NCBI RefSeq assembly: GCF_000003815.2 | Contig: NC_049987.1 | Coordinates: forward strand, 335,476-399,475 | Source: Branchiostoma floridae | Taxonomy: Eukaryota; Chordata; Leptocardii; Amphioxiformes; Branchiostomatidae | Length of the DNA: 64,000 nt | Direction: 5' to 3' | Shown: one piece after another, positions 9,868 to 20,618 of the stretch | Layout of the letters: the number at the start of each line of letters is the position of its first letter | How positions within the stretch are numbered: position 1 is the first letter of the stretch | Notes under the pieces: generated by a model | The model's input: the letters and a program-made list of their open reading frames with translations, nothing else | Database searches by the model: none | What the model was told of the DNA's origin: nothing | Position numbers and translations under genes: made by a program

Positions 9868-10186
9868 CTTGAAAAAAGAATAATTAAAGCATTATAGCCT
9901 TAATCTATTCAGCTTATGTTTTCAACCATATGTAAATTAAAAAAGCATAAAAACAGAAATTTCATTGACAATATCTCTAATAAATCTCAAACATTTGGGG
10001 TATGCGGAACTGTACAATATTTAGCAATATTTCACCTCCTTGGTAGATACCATGATTTGTATCTGCTTGATAGTTCAGTCAATTTCGGAAATGATTAAGG
10101 CTTGCCAAGACTTAGCAAAGTAGAGTTGTCGAGGGTTTCAGACTAACCTAGCCTTCTGTAGTAGCGTAGCCGCCATTTTCGGGGTC

Positions 10187-10201
10187 TTGGGGGGGGGGGG
10201 G
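10187..10201. repeat. Poly-G run
   Basis: A run of about 13 G. Similar runs occur near 13890, 33889, 38230, 44061 and, as C, near 35083 and 60262. Confidence 0.9.
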
Positions 10202-10503
10202 TCATGGTGCTAAGACGGGCTAGGTTTCCCCCACACTGGAGCCAGAAGACCCATCTATTCATTTTACCAATTAAGCGGTGAGGTCAAGACGTAGTAGACT
10301 TACAGTTTCTACCAAATTCAAGACAGCCTGCACTGTTTAGGGGCACGGACAGATTGTCGGAGATCAGTAGTAGAGCTTGGAATGACATAATGCTGAACGT
10401 TTACCATTTTCATGGTTTTTACATATGTATATGTATTGCAACTAGCTTTAAAACTTTAACTTGTAAGTAAAATTATATCATATTAGAAATCAGAGAAATA
10501 TAC

Positions 10504-10621
10504 CTACCAAGTGCAGCATATGTTCCAGCCAATAGAGCTAGTAGCACCGGCAAACAGTGATTCCCAGGAAGATAGTCAAACTTTGTAGCTAAGCTCTTCT
10601 GCTCAGGCGTCTGGGGATCAA
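10504..10621 (-). CDS. Exon of an unknown gene (DPQTPEQKSLATKFDY)
   Basis: A minus-strand exon bounded by GTTCTTTCAG and by GTAGGTATAT. It encodes DPQTPEQKSLATKFDY, then LPVLLALLAGTYAALG, a hydrophobic helix-like end. With the donor placed at GTATAT the next exon (9867-9661) continues in frame. Sequence further upstream (about 10915-10640) reads INWGTHYLKQVVSKYLP and IIKIFYSKKLSGAGK, followed by stops, so the upstream part of the gene is broken or belongs to a pseudogene. The family is unknown to me. Confidence 0.45.
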
Positions 10622-10639
10622 CTGAAAGAACACATTGGG

Positions 10640-10915
10640 CGTCTTCATTCAAGAACTACCACCGGTTCTATTCTTTGCCCCAGCGTGCTTCCGGCTGCTG
10701 ACGATTCAGATCGACAATAGAAGCAGGTTTGTTCTTTACGAAGATGCATTGGCGGAGTAGCTTCACTGTATTACACCACAGCTTCCATGGCCTCAACTCG
10801 GTCCTATTTACCGGCCCCTGACAGTTTCTTGGAGTAAAAGATCTTGATTATGGCGGGAAGGTACTTCGATACCACCTGTTTCAAGTAGTGCGTGCCCCAG
10901 TTGATGAACCGTGGC
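10640..10915 (-). pseudogene. Broken upstream part of the same unknown gene
   Basis: The minus strand reads protein-like pieces (FINWGTHYLKQVVSKYL, then IIKIFYSKKLSG) interrupted by stops, then MEAVV and MHLRKEQTCFYCRSESS. A CFYC pair is visible but no full zinc ribbon. Position and orientation fit the exons at 10621 and 9867. It is not recognised. Confidence 0.3.
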
Positions 10916-11139
10916 TGCTGTGTTCTTGTTCTTTACACATTATCAATTAATTGCTACCCCTCGATAGACATTGCTTGTTCTTCCGAAAAGAAATATTTGA
11001 TGCAATGACCCCTAAAGAATCATTTGGCATTTTCCCATTAAACATTTATTTTTTATTTATTTATTTGTTAGAATCAGGCCCATGGCCAATAAAAGCACAC
11101 AGTACAGAGATTAAAAAACTACACTTACAACGAGTTAAC

Positions 11140-11640
11140 TATTATTTACATAGTGCCGCCAGAATGTGCTATGGCGAAAGCCGTCCTATTGGACAAGCAA
11201 TCGGATTCTGTCTTTGTCAGGGGAAAGCACACGTATAGCAAATGCATGGATGACCTTGCGGCGCCTTGCGTCAAACATGTCGGTAAGATTGGTAACAAAC
11301 AAGCAACTTGTGCTTGTTTGCCTGCCGACCGCAAAGAGCAGTTTAAATGCGCAGCGGTACGCCACTCGCAGTTTTGAGATAGCACTCTTGGTGTACTTAC
11401 TCCAGATTTGAGCACAGTACATAGGGGAGCAATACGCTAGATTGGCTGTATAACTATAAATATGGAATAATTCATCCATAACTTCAATGGTTTTCTGACG
11501 AAATGATGTGTCCTCTAAAAATGACACATTAAATTTCAATGGAAAACTAACTAAGAAATGAATGCATTTTTCCTACTCGCTTATTAGTTTTTTTAGGCGC
11601 AGAAGTATATCTGATAGTATTGGGATGTCAAAAACGCCAC
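11140..11640 (-). pseudogene. Non-LTR retrotransposon C-terminal fragment
   Basis: The minus frame reads LFHIYSYTANLAYCSPMYC, WSKYTKSAISKLRVAYRCAF, then a DARRRKVIHAFAIR block. This order (Y-x-W, KLRVAYN-AF, RRK-hydrophobic) is the C-terminal domain after the reverse transcriptase of a LINE family; 46280-46500 shows the same pattern (LYCAQMWS, LQRVRVASHDALK, DTRRRKLTHSF). Only about 130 codons remain. Confidence 0.6.
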
Positions 11641-11689
11641 CGGTCATCAGTGTAGTGCGGTAAGGTGTGGCTTAGCGGTACGCCGCTGT

Positions 11690-11965
11690 CCCTACGTTTA
11701 CTGGCGGTAGGAATAACCTTCCTTCCTTATTAGAATCTAACATGTATAACATGGTAGGCATAGTCTATAAATAGTAGCAAGATCGAATAAAAGTTTGTCA
11801 CCATACGTTTACTAGCGGCAGGGATATCCTACTTCTTAATTAAATCTGATAACTAGTACATGGTAGGCATAGTCTATAGATATTACCAAGGTCGAATCAA
11901 AATCTGTAGGAACACTTAGGTAGTGTCACATCGCCGTCCATACGTTTACTGGCGACAGGAGCATC
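11690..11965. repeat. About 120-bp tandem repeat, three units
   Basis: The block starting TACGTTTACTGGCGGTAGG (about 11693) recurs near 11810 and 11938. Units include GGTAGGCATAGTCTATA. Units are diverged. Confidence 0.75.
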
Positions 11966-12215
11966 CTTCCAGACATCTTCTTCGGAAAATGCAACATTGC
12001 CCGGAACACTCAAGGGTCCGGTAGAAGTCGAACTGGTCAATTACTGGCACTTCGATGCCAATCCTCATCAGCATGTTTAGATTCTCACCCTTCAGACGTG
12101 CTCTACCATTCGTTATTATGCGGTTCTGTACACTGAACCCCCGCTCACGGGATGACGCTCACGGTATTCAGCAGTTTGGTGGTTTCTGGCAGGTAGTCAG
12201 CATGGCGGGAGGACA
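11960..12215 (-). pseudogene. hAT transposase C-terminal fragment (ZNF862-like type)
   Basis: The minus strand reads RERGFSVQNRIITNGRARL, then LNMLMRIGIEVPVIDQFDF. The ERGFS-x-x-NRIK-x-x-R block followed by L-x-x-LMRI is the conserved end of hAT transposases related to ZNF862/KIAA1586-type proteins. An in-frame TGA-like break lies just upstream of the block. It is a dead fragment. Confidence 0.6.
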
Positions 12216-12439
12216 ATATATTTACCAAATCAGGGAGAATGGTGTTTTCGGTAGTTGTTCTGAACAATTTCTTTGAATGTGGCGTAGTCTGCATTCATTT
12301 GGGTTATATAGACAATCTTTATTGACACAACAAAAGTACAGCGACTTTCGTAAGGTCTACATGTATAACAACTACTTACAGTACAACTAAACACATATAT
12401 ATGGATATCTATAGGTATGGATACATCAACATAAAGGGT

Positions 12440-13150
12440 CTAACATGTCATTTACACTATTGGTTCTACGGTATAAACAATCGTGGATATACTTGACTAA
12501 TGTACACAGTGAGGATTATCACCTCCCAGAATGTATTTGAGTTTATCTATCGAACAGAGAGTAGCAAAGTCTTTAGAGCAAGCGGAAAGTAATGTGAACA
12601 GCTCTGTGCGTTTATCATCATATCGAGAACAATCCATAACAAAGTGACGTTCGTCTTCGATCTGNNNNNNNNNNNNNNNNNNNNNNNNNNNNNNNNNNNN
12701 NNNNNNNNNNNNNNNNNNNNNNNNNNNNNNNNNNNNNNNNNNNNNNNNNNNNNNNNNNNNNNNNGGCTTCTATATTAGTTGTGATACGATCTTATTTTGT
12801 AATGCTCTAGAAGTCGAAATTGTGTACATCGAAAAATACTACTTTGTCCGTATCTTCCTTAGCGTAGAATAACTGGAAAGTTTTAGTTATTCTGGATAGA
12901 AGAATGCCATTCTTGAATGTATATATCCTGTAAACGGAGTCGTAACTGGTCGATTAGCATATTAACAAGATACAGCCTCGGGTTTGTCCATACATACCCA
13001 AAACCATTATAGTTGAGAATGTCAGCTACGTGATTTGTCCAATCGTATTCACCAGAAAGTAAAACAATTCATATGCTTCACGTAGTAAAGAATTTTCGCA
13101 TCGAGCGACAAACAATAACATACAGTGGCAGCCTTCATTTCTTCGGGTGA
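12440..13150 (-). pseudogene. LINE C-terminal region, split by the assembly gap
   Basis: Right of the gap the minus strand reads YNGFGYVWTNPRLYLVNML and LRLRLQDIYIQEW. Left of the gap it reads EDERHFVMDCSRYDDKRTELF with a H-x4-C-type pair. This is the common tail of invertebrate LINE proteins (a GFG-W segment, an IQ-W segment, then an E-H-x-x-x-C-x-x-Y finger). One stop and frame changes occur in the right part. The gap hides about the middle of this tail. Confidence 0.6.
12665..12764. other. Scaffold gap of exactly 100 N
   Basis: A run of 100 N, a placeholder length often used when the true gap size is unknown. Confidence 0.99.
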
Positions 13151-13279
13151 ATTGCAGTATGCTTTACACATGTTACAATTAAAATGAAAAGCAATAGAGG
13201 TGCACAATCCCAAACATTACAAAACATAACAATAATCATCTTTAAAATAACTGTGTATACATCCAAAGCGTATTTATAC

Positions 13280-13854
13280 CTCTAGCACTATGAACTGTTT
13301 AGCAAGTCGACAAGGTACGGCAGTGTAGTCTTTCTGTACCTAGCAGTTCTACAGTGGAATTGTGTTATCTGGTGTTTAGACCTGAGGTTTCTGCCATGCA
13401 GGCTCACACGGTTTGGCGGTAGCCATTTTGAGAAAGACGAGGAGCTCCGCAAAGAGGTACCAAACTTTGTACAGAGTTCGTGCCGTCTGTTGCACAGAGA
13501 TGGAAGGGACAACTGGTCTAGAGCCATGTCGTAACTAACATAGGTGGAACCAAGAATTATGCGGCAAGCTCTTTTTTGTACGTTCTCTATGGCCCCAGAC
13601 TGGGCACTAGTGATTCCTGGGTGCCATACTGGACACGCGTATTCTAAGATTGGTCTTATAAATCCACAGAACACACAAATGTCAAGTCTATAGAGTCCAG
13701 ACCATGGGTTGACCGCGGGTTCCTGTCCAGCGGGGAACATGTGTTCTAGGATGGCTTCTAGCTCGTAACGACCGAAGCCGGCCTGTTCTGCATTGTCCTG
13801 CGGTAGGCTTTCTTTCTGATTGATTGATTCATTTTTTTTTAGAAACGATAACAT
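13280..13854 (-). pseudogene. CR1-like LINE C-terminal fragment
   Basis: The minus frame reads FIRPILEYACPVWHPG, then IENVQKRACRIILG, LDQLSLPSLCNRRHELCTKF, ending at DLLNSS and a stop. The RPILEYACPVW and VQKRACRII blocks are the thumb and C-terminal part of CR1/Jockey-superfamily reverse transcriptases. The 5' part is missing and the N-terminal residues of the frame are unrelated. The frame is otherwise intact, so the piece is fairly young. Confidence 0.75.
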
Positions 13855-14211
13855 ACAGCAAATTTAAGAAAATAACAGAACGTGCAAGGGGGGGGGGGGG
13901 CGTGTTGCTTATACAAACTCTTACCCCAGTCGAGATTTACAAATCATAATACAATTAAATGAATATGAAGATTATACATCATAAAAATAATAAAACAAGT
14001 GTAAATAACCCAGTGATCATCATAACGCTGCAATTCATTTAACCAGGAAAAACTCAAATACAAACAAAGCAAGGGGTGCAAACAAACAGGTTCAAGTAGC
14101 ATTAAGTACATGGTATAATACTAAGTAATAACTGAACATAATATAATCAAGCAGCAAGGAAAGAAAAACAAATCAGGAAAAATAGTTGGCTTGTCTATGA
14201 GGTTGTTTTTT

Positions 14212-14240
14212 GCATTTTGCGACTTGCAGTCGCAAAATGC
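14212..14240. repeat. Perfect 13-bp hairpin
   Basis: GCATTTTGCGACT, a 3-base loop, and its exact complement. It lies about 100 bases upstream of the tRNA-like sequence. No U-run follows directly. Confidence 0.85.
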
Positions 14241-14336
14241 TTACTGGCCAGTGTAGTCGCCGTTGTGATGAACGGACCTGTTCAATCCATGCCAAACATT
14301 TCTATACCTGTTAAAACCGGCGTTTCTTCTAATATG

Positions 14337-14406
14337 TTCCACTAGCGCAGTGGTAAAGTTTACGCATTCTAAACCAATACACCCGGTTCGAATCCGGGAA
14401 GGTGGA
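14337..14406 (+). tRNA. tRNA-like sequence, probably a pseudogene or SINE head
   Basis: TAGCGCAGTGGT resembles a pol III A box and GGTTCGAATCC is a perfect B box. A TCCAC/GTGGA pair can form a short acceptor stem, and CCGGTTCGAATCCGG forms a T arm. A run of T follows at once, like a pol III terminator. The D stem and the 8-9 positions are poor and the anticodon is unclear, so a working tRNA is unlikely. Confidence 0.45.
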
Positions 14407-14419
14407 TTTTTTCAATTTT

Positions 14420-14860
14420 TTTTCTTCTTTTTTACATCCATTAAAATACTAATTTTTTACATCCATTTGGCCACACCAATTTATTTCTTTGGTTAACGGA
14501 TTCGCCGCTTCGTTTTTTTGCCGAATAGAAATAAAAATTAAAAAAACAAAACTTAAAAATGCCCCGCAACAGAGCTCACTCAAAACAGGCAATGTGTAGT
14601 AAAATTTGCTGCAGTTCACGCAAATTTTAACAGGTGGCGTCTAGATCTGCTGCAGTTCAGGCACATATGTGAATCTCGCCATGCGCCAATATCAGGTTTA
14701 GTTACTCTGTTCTATTTATATGACATTCTAATAACTAGAAAAAAACGTTCACACACGCAAACATTCGCAAAATTTTTTAAAAGCACTTGTTTATACGTTG
14801 CTTGAAAACGGAAAGGGACTGACAATAGAAATCGTGCGTTACTTACCTTTTTAATGGGTT
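14420..14860. other. No gene recognised
   Basis: AT-rich, with long T runs near 14406-14440. A short direct repeat around GCTGCAGTTCA occurs near 14610 and 14651. Nothing else seen. Confidence 0.4.
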
Positions 14861-14871
14861 TATTATCTATG

Positions 14872-15050
14872 TTTTGAACTTCTTTCCTCCCGCAACGCAG
14901 AGGTACATGGTGACACCATCGAGCGTGAACTCGGGCTTTAGGCCCTTGCTCCTTGCATCATGAAAGGCCGTCTTTAGCCACTTTTTCGCCGTCTGGATGG
15001 GGACAGGAAGGTGGACACTGACACTGATGCCAGACTTCGGCTGGAGACGA
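14872..15050 (-). CDS. Possible terminal exon of an unknown gene
   Basis: The minus frame follows a CTCCAG acceptor near 15043 and encodes PKSGISVSVHLPVPIQTAKK, then AFHDARSKG, FTLDGVTMYLCVAGGKKFK and a stop. The composition is that of an ordinary globular protein and third-position GC is high, unlike its surroundings. No domain was recognised. It could be the last exon of a host gene or a captured piece. Confidence 0.4.
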
Positions 15051-15179
15051 TATGCGCAGGACAAGGTCGCGATCCGTCATGAAAAAAATGGCGATAACCG
15101 GATTACCACACATCTTTGGCAAAACAATTCTCAAAGGGCGATGTTAATAAACATTTCTATTGCAAATTATAGCCCGAGG

Positions 15180-15840
15180 GCTAATTGCAAGGGACAAAGA
15201 ATGTGGGCGTGAGCTGGGGAGACTTGCTACACCGTGTACATTTGAAATCGTCGCATCGAGCTAATAGTGTACAATTCATTACCAGTTCTGTGCCGGTAAA
15301 CACACGGCAACAGCAAATTAAAGCTAACGGGCGAAACGTCCAAAAGGCTTGTCCTTCTTTTTTTTCACCATAGAAGAAGACAACTAAGCCTGATCTCCCA
15401 CCTGCACAAATGACGAGTCGCATAGGCTTCTACATTACATGCCCAATTTATCGTAGATGGGTGTCCCTCTTATTCTCGGACAGGGTGCACTAATGTATCC
15501 CGGTGTGTATTAAACTTGGCAAAGTCGTTTGTCAGCTTGTATTAACCAGTGTTGATGATACGTCTTTTAATATTTTTGTACTGCCCTTGGACTACTTTAG
15601 ATAGTTTCTGCGTGATTCCGAGAAGAGGCTAAGGTTTCCATCCCACGGAAACTTTTAGGACATGATTGGCAGATTAATCATTGTTTGACCAATTGCTTAT
15701 TAAGTCTGTACGTCAGGTATTGTAGGGGAACAACTTATTCCTAAAAGTAACGACAGAAGTTCCCTGTATTTGCGAGCTCCTCTGTATGGTGAAGACTCTC
15801 CTCCTAGAGTACCATGCTGGTGGCTGCAGTTAAGCCGTTC
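15180..15840. other. No gene recognised
   Basis: Open frames on both strands at 15181-15423 overlap each other and lack domains. The region 15620-16070 is a decayed downstream part of the copy B transposase on the minus strand. Confidence 0.35.
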
Positions 15841-15899
15841 TTGCCATAGATTGCATCAATGACCGGTCATCTTGCGACATTGCTCATGCCAACTTTACG

Positions 15900-16330
15900 T
15901 TGCAGATCTAGATGTTCTGAGCAGTTTTTACGGACATACCGATGGCTGTAGAGCTGGTGACATCCGGGTCATGCTCTTGCTGTCCGAAGAGTACTTTCGT
16001 TGTCGCTGCCAACCACTGGCATAGATGGCGGGCAGTGTAACTTACTACGGATGTTGTCAAAGAGCACACTGTTGTCTACGCCCCCCTTCCCCCGTGGACA
16101 TACATTTGGCCATATAAAATGGGGTGTTTTCCAGTGTCTCTGCGCACTACAGCTTGGTGTTTAAAGTTAGTCATTGTCATGTGAAAGAGTTCAAGTTTGA
16201 ATGTCTTGTCGACTCCCAGGACCGTGTTTTCGGCATGAATGATTGAACAACAGAATCTCTTCAGACCCTTTATCTTTTCATCTGTATACATGGCGAAAAC
16301 TGTTTCCTGTAAGAGTGAACAGGGCAAAAT
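15900..16330 (-). pseudogene. MULE-like transposase core fragment (copy B)
   Basis: The minus strand reads SLLQETVFAMYTDEKIKG, LKRFCCS, then VLGVDKTFKLELFHMTM, FKHQAVVRRDTGKHPILYG. After a C-rich frameshift near 16080 it continues FDNIRSKLHCPP and VGSDNESTLRTA. The GVD-TF block and the later G(S/T)D-E block sit where the first two acidic catalytic residues of MULE-type DDE transposases are expected. Stops follow. The residue order matches a widespread invertebrate transposase-like protein group known to me by its VDPTFNLG, TGKHP and GTD-EKAL blocks. It acted as a DNA-cleaving transposase before decay. Confidence 0.6.
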
Positions 16331-16525
16331 CCAATAATCAGGTATATACCTGACAGAATGTGGTCAGCATTTTAGAATTCAGAATACAGAACAGTTCTGG
16401 GTGTGCTTTATATGTTTTTGATTTGTCCTGTCAATGTGTACAAAATTACTTATGCATGTACGTTTAAACCAATAGGGCATAAATGTGCAATTAAGGTTAT
16501 AATTACCGAAGCATGGTGTCCTGCA

Positions 16526-16735
16526 TTAATGGAAGTAACTTGTTGTAACTCTGTTGACTTGGCGTGGAAATGGGTGGTCATCTGCATCTGGTGCCTTCAG
16601 CTGCTTTGCATGGTCGGTAACATTCTGTCGGGAAACAGGCAGTTGACCACGCCTCTTTTTGGCCTCCCAGTACCTCCTGTTGTTCCCTTGCTTCATGTTT
16701 GCAGGTTGTTCTTGAAACGGGATTTGCTCCACCAT
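16526..16735 (-). pseudogene. MULE-like transposase upstream exon (copy B)
   Basis: Encodes NNRRYWEAKKRRGQLPVSRQ, NVTDHAKQLKAPDADDHPF. It is parallel to 1700-1530 in copy A. No stops in this stretch. It precedes the catalytic block in transcription order. Confidence 0.5.
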
Positions 16736-17099
16736 GGTACAAAATTATATGCTCGGCACACTATCCCGATTTGCAGCACATAAAATGGTAGCTAACAACA
16801 TAGCCTAATATTAGACGTAACAAGGCTTTTGGCATATTTTTATTCTGTTAGAATTATTAAATTCCTACAAATCTCATCTGTGTTATCTTTATGACATTAT
16901 TTTTCAATAAAAACACAGATGTCTAGTTTGTATACCGCCTCGAAAGTTTGCAAATATGTAATGAAATATTTTATATCATTGAATTTTTTGTCATGTCTTG
17001 ATCTGAACATATTATATTGTCATTGGTACATTAACATTTACATTTGGTTAATGTTAATGTGTGACAATCTCAACTTTCTCTGCGTGGAGCCGTCCAAAA

Positions 17100-17680
17100 T
17101 CAAATGTAACTCATCTGATAGCTAAATCTACCGATTTTTTTTCGAATGTTTTTCTCTACACAGTCTGGATCATTTGATTTCCCATGTGATTGTTTCAAAC
17201 ATGACAGTCTTTTGTTGCATGATTCCGACGCTTTTAATGTGCTGTAGTTGCGCTGCAGTTGCAAATTGCCTTCCCCATGTGGTTGATGCCATCTTGAGTC
17301 ATTGAACATAGTGAAGTCCATAAGTTTACCTTCTCATGGACCAGCCATTGTACTAGATCAATGTATTTTGGTAATGCCCCCCACGTCCCCGTCCACAGCT
17401 CGCCCTTCTTTCCCCAAAGACATCGGACACGATTGCCACGTTGTTTCGTCCGAGAGGTATTTTAGTTGGTAACTTCAACTTGCCCTTGAGAAAGTAGAAC
17501 AGTGATCAGTCTCGCTTGGGTCCTGGGATGCCACCCTAAGCGTATGTTAATTGGTTGGTTGCATGTCCAGTTCATACATGCTAACGCTCGATTCGGCACA
17601 GTTGGATTACTGCGTCTCTGTAATACCACATTGCACTGGAAAGTCGGGTAGTTGTCCTGGTCAACAAGTAGTGTCACACC
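17100..17680 (-). pseudogene. Coding-like segment of copy B, upstream of the transposase
   Basis: Corresponds to 2430-3110 in copy A. It reads SRWHQPHGEGNLQLQRNYS and, further upstream, QCNVVLQRRSNPTVPNRAL. Frames are shifted relative to copy A. No domain recognised. Confidence 0.35.
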
Positions 17681-18009
17681 ATTGCTTAAAGCAATCTTAC
17701 CTTAATCAGAAGGGCATACTGAATGTTGAAAAATCCTCCTTTCACTCCAGGTATTTCCTTTCCCCACAGTAGTTATCCAATCTAGACGTGAAGGTATTCA
17801 CACGTCACAAACATCTTCACTAGGCAAAGAGCTTCACATACGTTCCGTTTTCGTCGAGACAGATTGACGCCGCATAATGGATTTGACTAATGAGGCCATA
17901 ATTGTGTAGCAAGGGTCTCTTATTTTGTCTACATGGAGTCATGGACTAACATTTTCGGGTTCGAACTTCAACTTTGTGTCACAATCTTCTTCTTCGTAAT
18001 GTTTAGGTG

Positions 18010-18990
18010 GCCACCATCAACTTGCTGATGTTTCTGCCACACTTAACAGAGGTGCTGGTACAGAAGGTTGTCTGTTGTAGCTTGATGTAATGGTCTGTCT
18101 TGGGGGTCTACTAAACTGTTAGTGTAGATTTGCTACCTTATCCCTGAAGGATTCCAGGGTTGGGGCAGTCACCATCTCTGCAGGAAGCAAGTTCCACTCG
18201 GACACAGTTCGTGGAAAGAATGACATCTGTCTGTACTGTGTTCTACCTAGAGGAATATTGTACTACAAAGGGTGAGACTGTCTTGTCTGACGTCTGTCTT
18301 GTAGATTTGTATCACTTTACCCCTTTTCCCTTTTACGAAGGTAATTTCAGCTTCCTAAGTCTGGAGCTGTACGGCATCCCTTTACATAGCGTATCTTGTT
18401 GCCCTGTTCTGTAATCTCTCAATTAGCTTCTGATCTGCACTGAAGTGTGGTCCCCACACCACATACGCGTCTGGAGCTGTACGGCACCCCTTTACATAGC
18501 GTATCTTTTTGCCCTATTCTGTAATCTCTCGATTAGCTTCTGATCTGCACTGAAGTGTGGTCCCACCACCACATACGCGTATTCTAGATGTGGTCTGACT
18601 ATACACTTGTAGAGGATAGGTACTGACAACTCATCTAGGTTAAAGAAAGCTCTCTTGACAAGCTCTAGGATTTGATTGGCCTTCAGAGCTGCTACTGCAG
18701 TCTTTTGTTGGTCGTCTAATAAAAAACCTTGGTCCTTCTTAAGTTTGTATTTGGCCATTTCATTTCTACTTGCAAATGCAAAACCTTACATTTCTATGAA
18801 TTCAAAAGGCAACTGTTGGACCGTTTCCCAGTGTTCAGCTGCATAAACCTTTAGGATTGACTCTCGCTCGAGGTGGCGCATCTTTTGAACACGGGCAGCT
18901 CGGCTGAAGTCTGATCTCTTTCGAGATTGGAGAGATATACGGACGTTGTCTCGTCGCATCGAGTTGTGCACGATATTTTAGGTATACATG
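18010..18990 (-). pseudogene. CR1-like LINE 3' fragment inserted in copy B
   Basis: The minus strand reads NEMAKYKLKKDQGF, LKANQILELVKRAFFNLDE, LYKCIVRPHLEYAYVV, GPHFSADQKLIERLQNRAKR, then a broken continuation with QWNSLPAEVV-like and DRLDKHWS-like blocks to about 18010. This is the classic CR1 RT thumb and C-terminal order (KAN-ILGLVKR-F, LYK-VRPHLEY-VWGP, LE-VQRRATK). A 110-bp tandem duplication (18361-18573) breaks the frame at the RLQNRAKRYAM block. It is dead. Confidence 0.75.
18361..18573. repeat. 110-bp tandem duplication inside the CR1 fragment
   Basis: The block starting CTGGAGCTGTACGGCA at 18361 recurs at 18471 with few changes, duplicating the LINE segment RLQNRA-RYA. Confidence 0.85.
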
Positions 18991-18999
18991 CTATATTTC

Positions 19000-19370
19000 A
19001 GTAAAAAGATTGTTTGCCATAAAGTAAGCTTTATCTCTTACCTCGTATATCGGCTGAATCACGCAACAAATCCACAAAGAATATAATAGACGTAAAGTAT
19101 CCACTAACATCTGTCGTTTATACACTTACACGTTAAAATTATATATTAAGAAGTCGACACAGACAAAAAAATCTGGTTCTATAGTGTCTTCTATGTCACA
19201 GATATTTACATGTCCGTGTTTTAGAGGCTTATCGCCTGTGGCAGAAATGATCTGAACTGCTGGTTTAGCACTAATATTAGGAATTCAGGCATTGTTCTCA
19301 TTTGTAAAAGCACACTGGTAAAGTAATTATTCTTAAAATAAAGATGTAAGTAAAGTAAGACCCTGATTTT
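19000..19370. other. No gene recognised
   Basis: AT-rich sequence between the CR1 fragment and resumed copy B homology at about 19380. Nothing recognised. Confidence 0.4.
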
Positions 19371-20130
19371 TATTCCGTACGGTGTTATTTGTTGTTGACA
19401 AATACATTTGCCTGTAATCTAGATGGAAACTCACTGAGTATGTTATGTTTTCTTTTCGATCTTGTATTGTATCTACCTAGTTTACTAATTTAGTAAATTA
19501 CTAGTACATACTAGACATATGTTTTTTTAAAGTTCGTGTCTGACGGAAAAGACTAACGGAAGAGGACTTCGGCGGACTTCATGGATAAGATGCTACGTCG
19601 TTACGACGATACTATTGTACATGTTTTGGTTGTCCTTCAGATGATGACGTCATTTCTTTGCAACTTATCATGTTTGAGTCATGTAACTACAGATACAATG
19701 CACATTTTATCAGACTGCAATGAAGTCAGCATGACACATTTCAAAGATATATGAGCTTTATTGTCAAAATAAAGTACAGTAAAAGAAAGTATAATCTATT
19801 ACATGCAAATGATTATATTAATTAACGTAATATTACAATATGATAAGTAAAAATGAACATTAAGAAAATACGTAATATGAACAAATAAATTGTGACCAAA
19901 CTAAAAGTAAACTAATTTGATACTAAGTAATATAAAGGAATGTTCTTTGTGATGGGGGACTATGAACGTTAGTGGTGACATGTTATTTTTTTCAAGATGC
20001 AAACAATCACTAAAGTAACGTGACCTTACTTATTGCACGCAACTATGCTGTTTGTTCAAATCAAGCAGAATAACACCCTTGCAGAATAAGAAAGAGCATT
20101 AAAAACATGTAAAGAATTTCTAATTAACTT

Positions 20131-20225
20131 TTAGATACCATAAAAGAACGAATAGTGGGACACGCGCCCGGTGTACGCCAGGTATCCACGGCCCCGACCG
20201 CTGTCTGCCCTCTGTCTGGCTCGTC
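20131..20225 (-). CDS. Gene X exon 3 (copy B)
   Basis: Acceptor ATTCAG before 20225, phase 2 start, TAA at 20133-20131. Encodes RARQRADSGRGRGYLAYTGR, then VSHYSFFYGI. It shares with copies A and C the start phase, the basic first half and the R-V-S block near the end, although the middle has diverged strongly. Joined to exon 2 (ending one base into an Arg codon) the frame is open. Confidence 0.55.
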
Positions 20226-20510
20226 CTGAATGAATACATGAATACATTTAAAACATGAATACATCAATGATGAATGAATTAATAAATCAATAATTGATTA
20301 GATTGATAAATCAAGACCTAAATAAATTAATAAATCAACACACGAATCAATGAAGACCCGAATACATGCATGGATGAATGAATGAATATTGCTAATCTTA
20401 TCAGGATCCACTAAAATAAGTACATTGCAGGTTCAGGGCTGAAGTGCGTACATCGTTTAGGAAAAATACTTAACAGAAAATGTTACATAATTTCAAAAGG
20501 TATAACTTAC

Positions 20511-20600
20511 GTGCTACCCCTCCACGGCCACGCCGGGCGTATTGACGCCGGCGTCGTCCGTGCCCGCCGACGCCCGCGGCTCTCTGGCCCTGGCCCTGGT
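20511..20600 (-). CDS. Gene X exon 2 remnant (copy B)
   Basis: Ends with a perfect GTAAGTTATA donor after 20511. Encodes QGQGQRAAGVGG, HGRRRRQYARRGRGGVA in the same frame as copies A and C. Its 5' part, which should contain the PAP-LTFAP-WL block, is missing and replaced by the element at 20619-21452. This copy cannot make the normal product unless splicing bypasses the insertion. Confidence 0.5.
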
Positions 20601-20618
20601 GAAATAGGTGATAATGTC

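Noticed and set aside
9537-9897. Plus-strand frames opposite the 9661-9867 exon
   Set aside because: They are antisense shadows; splice borders and composition support the minus strand.
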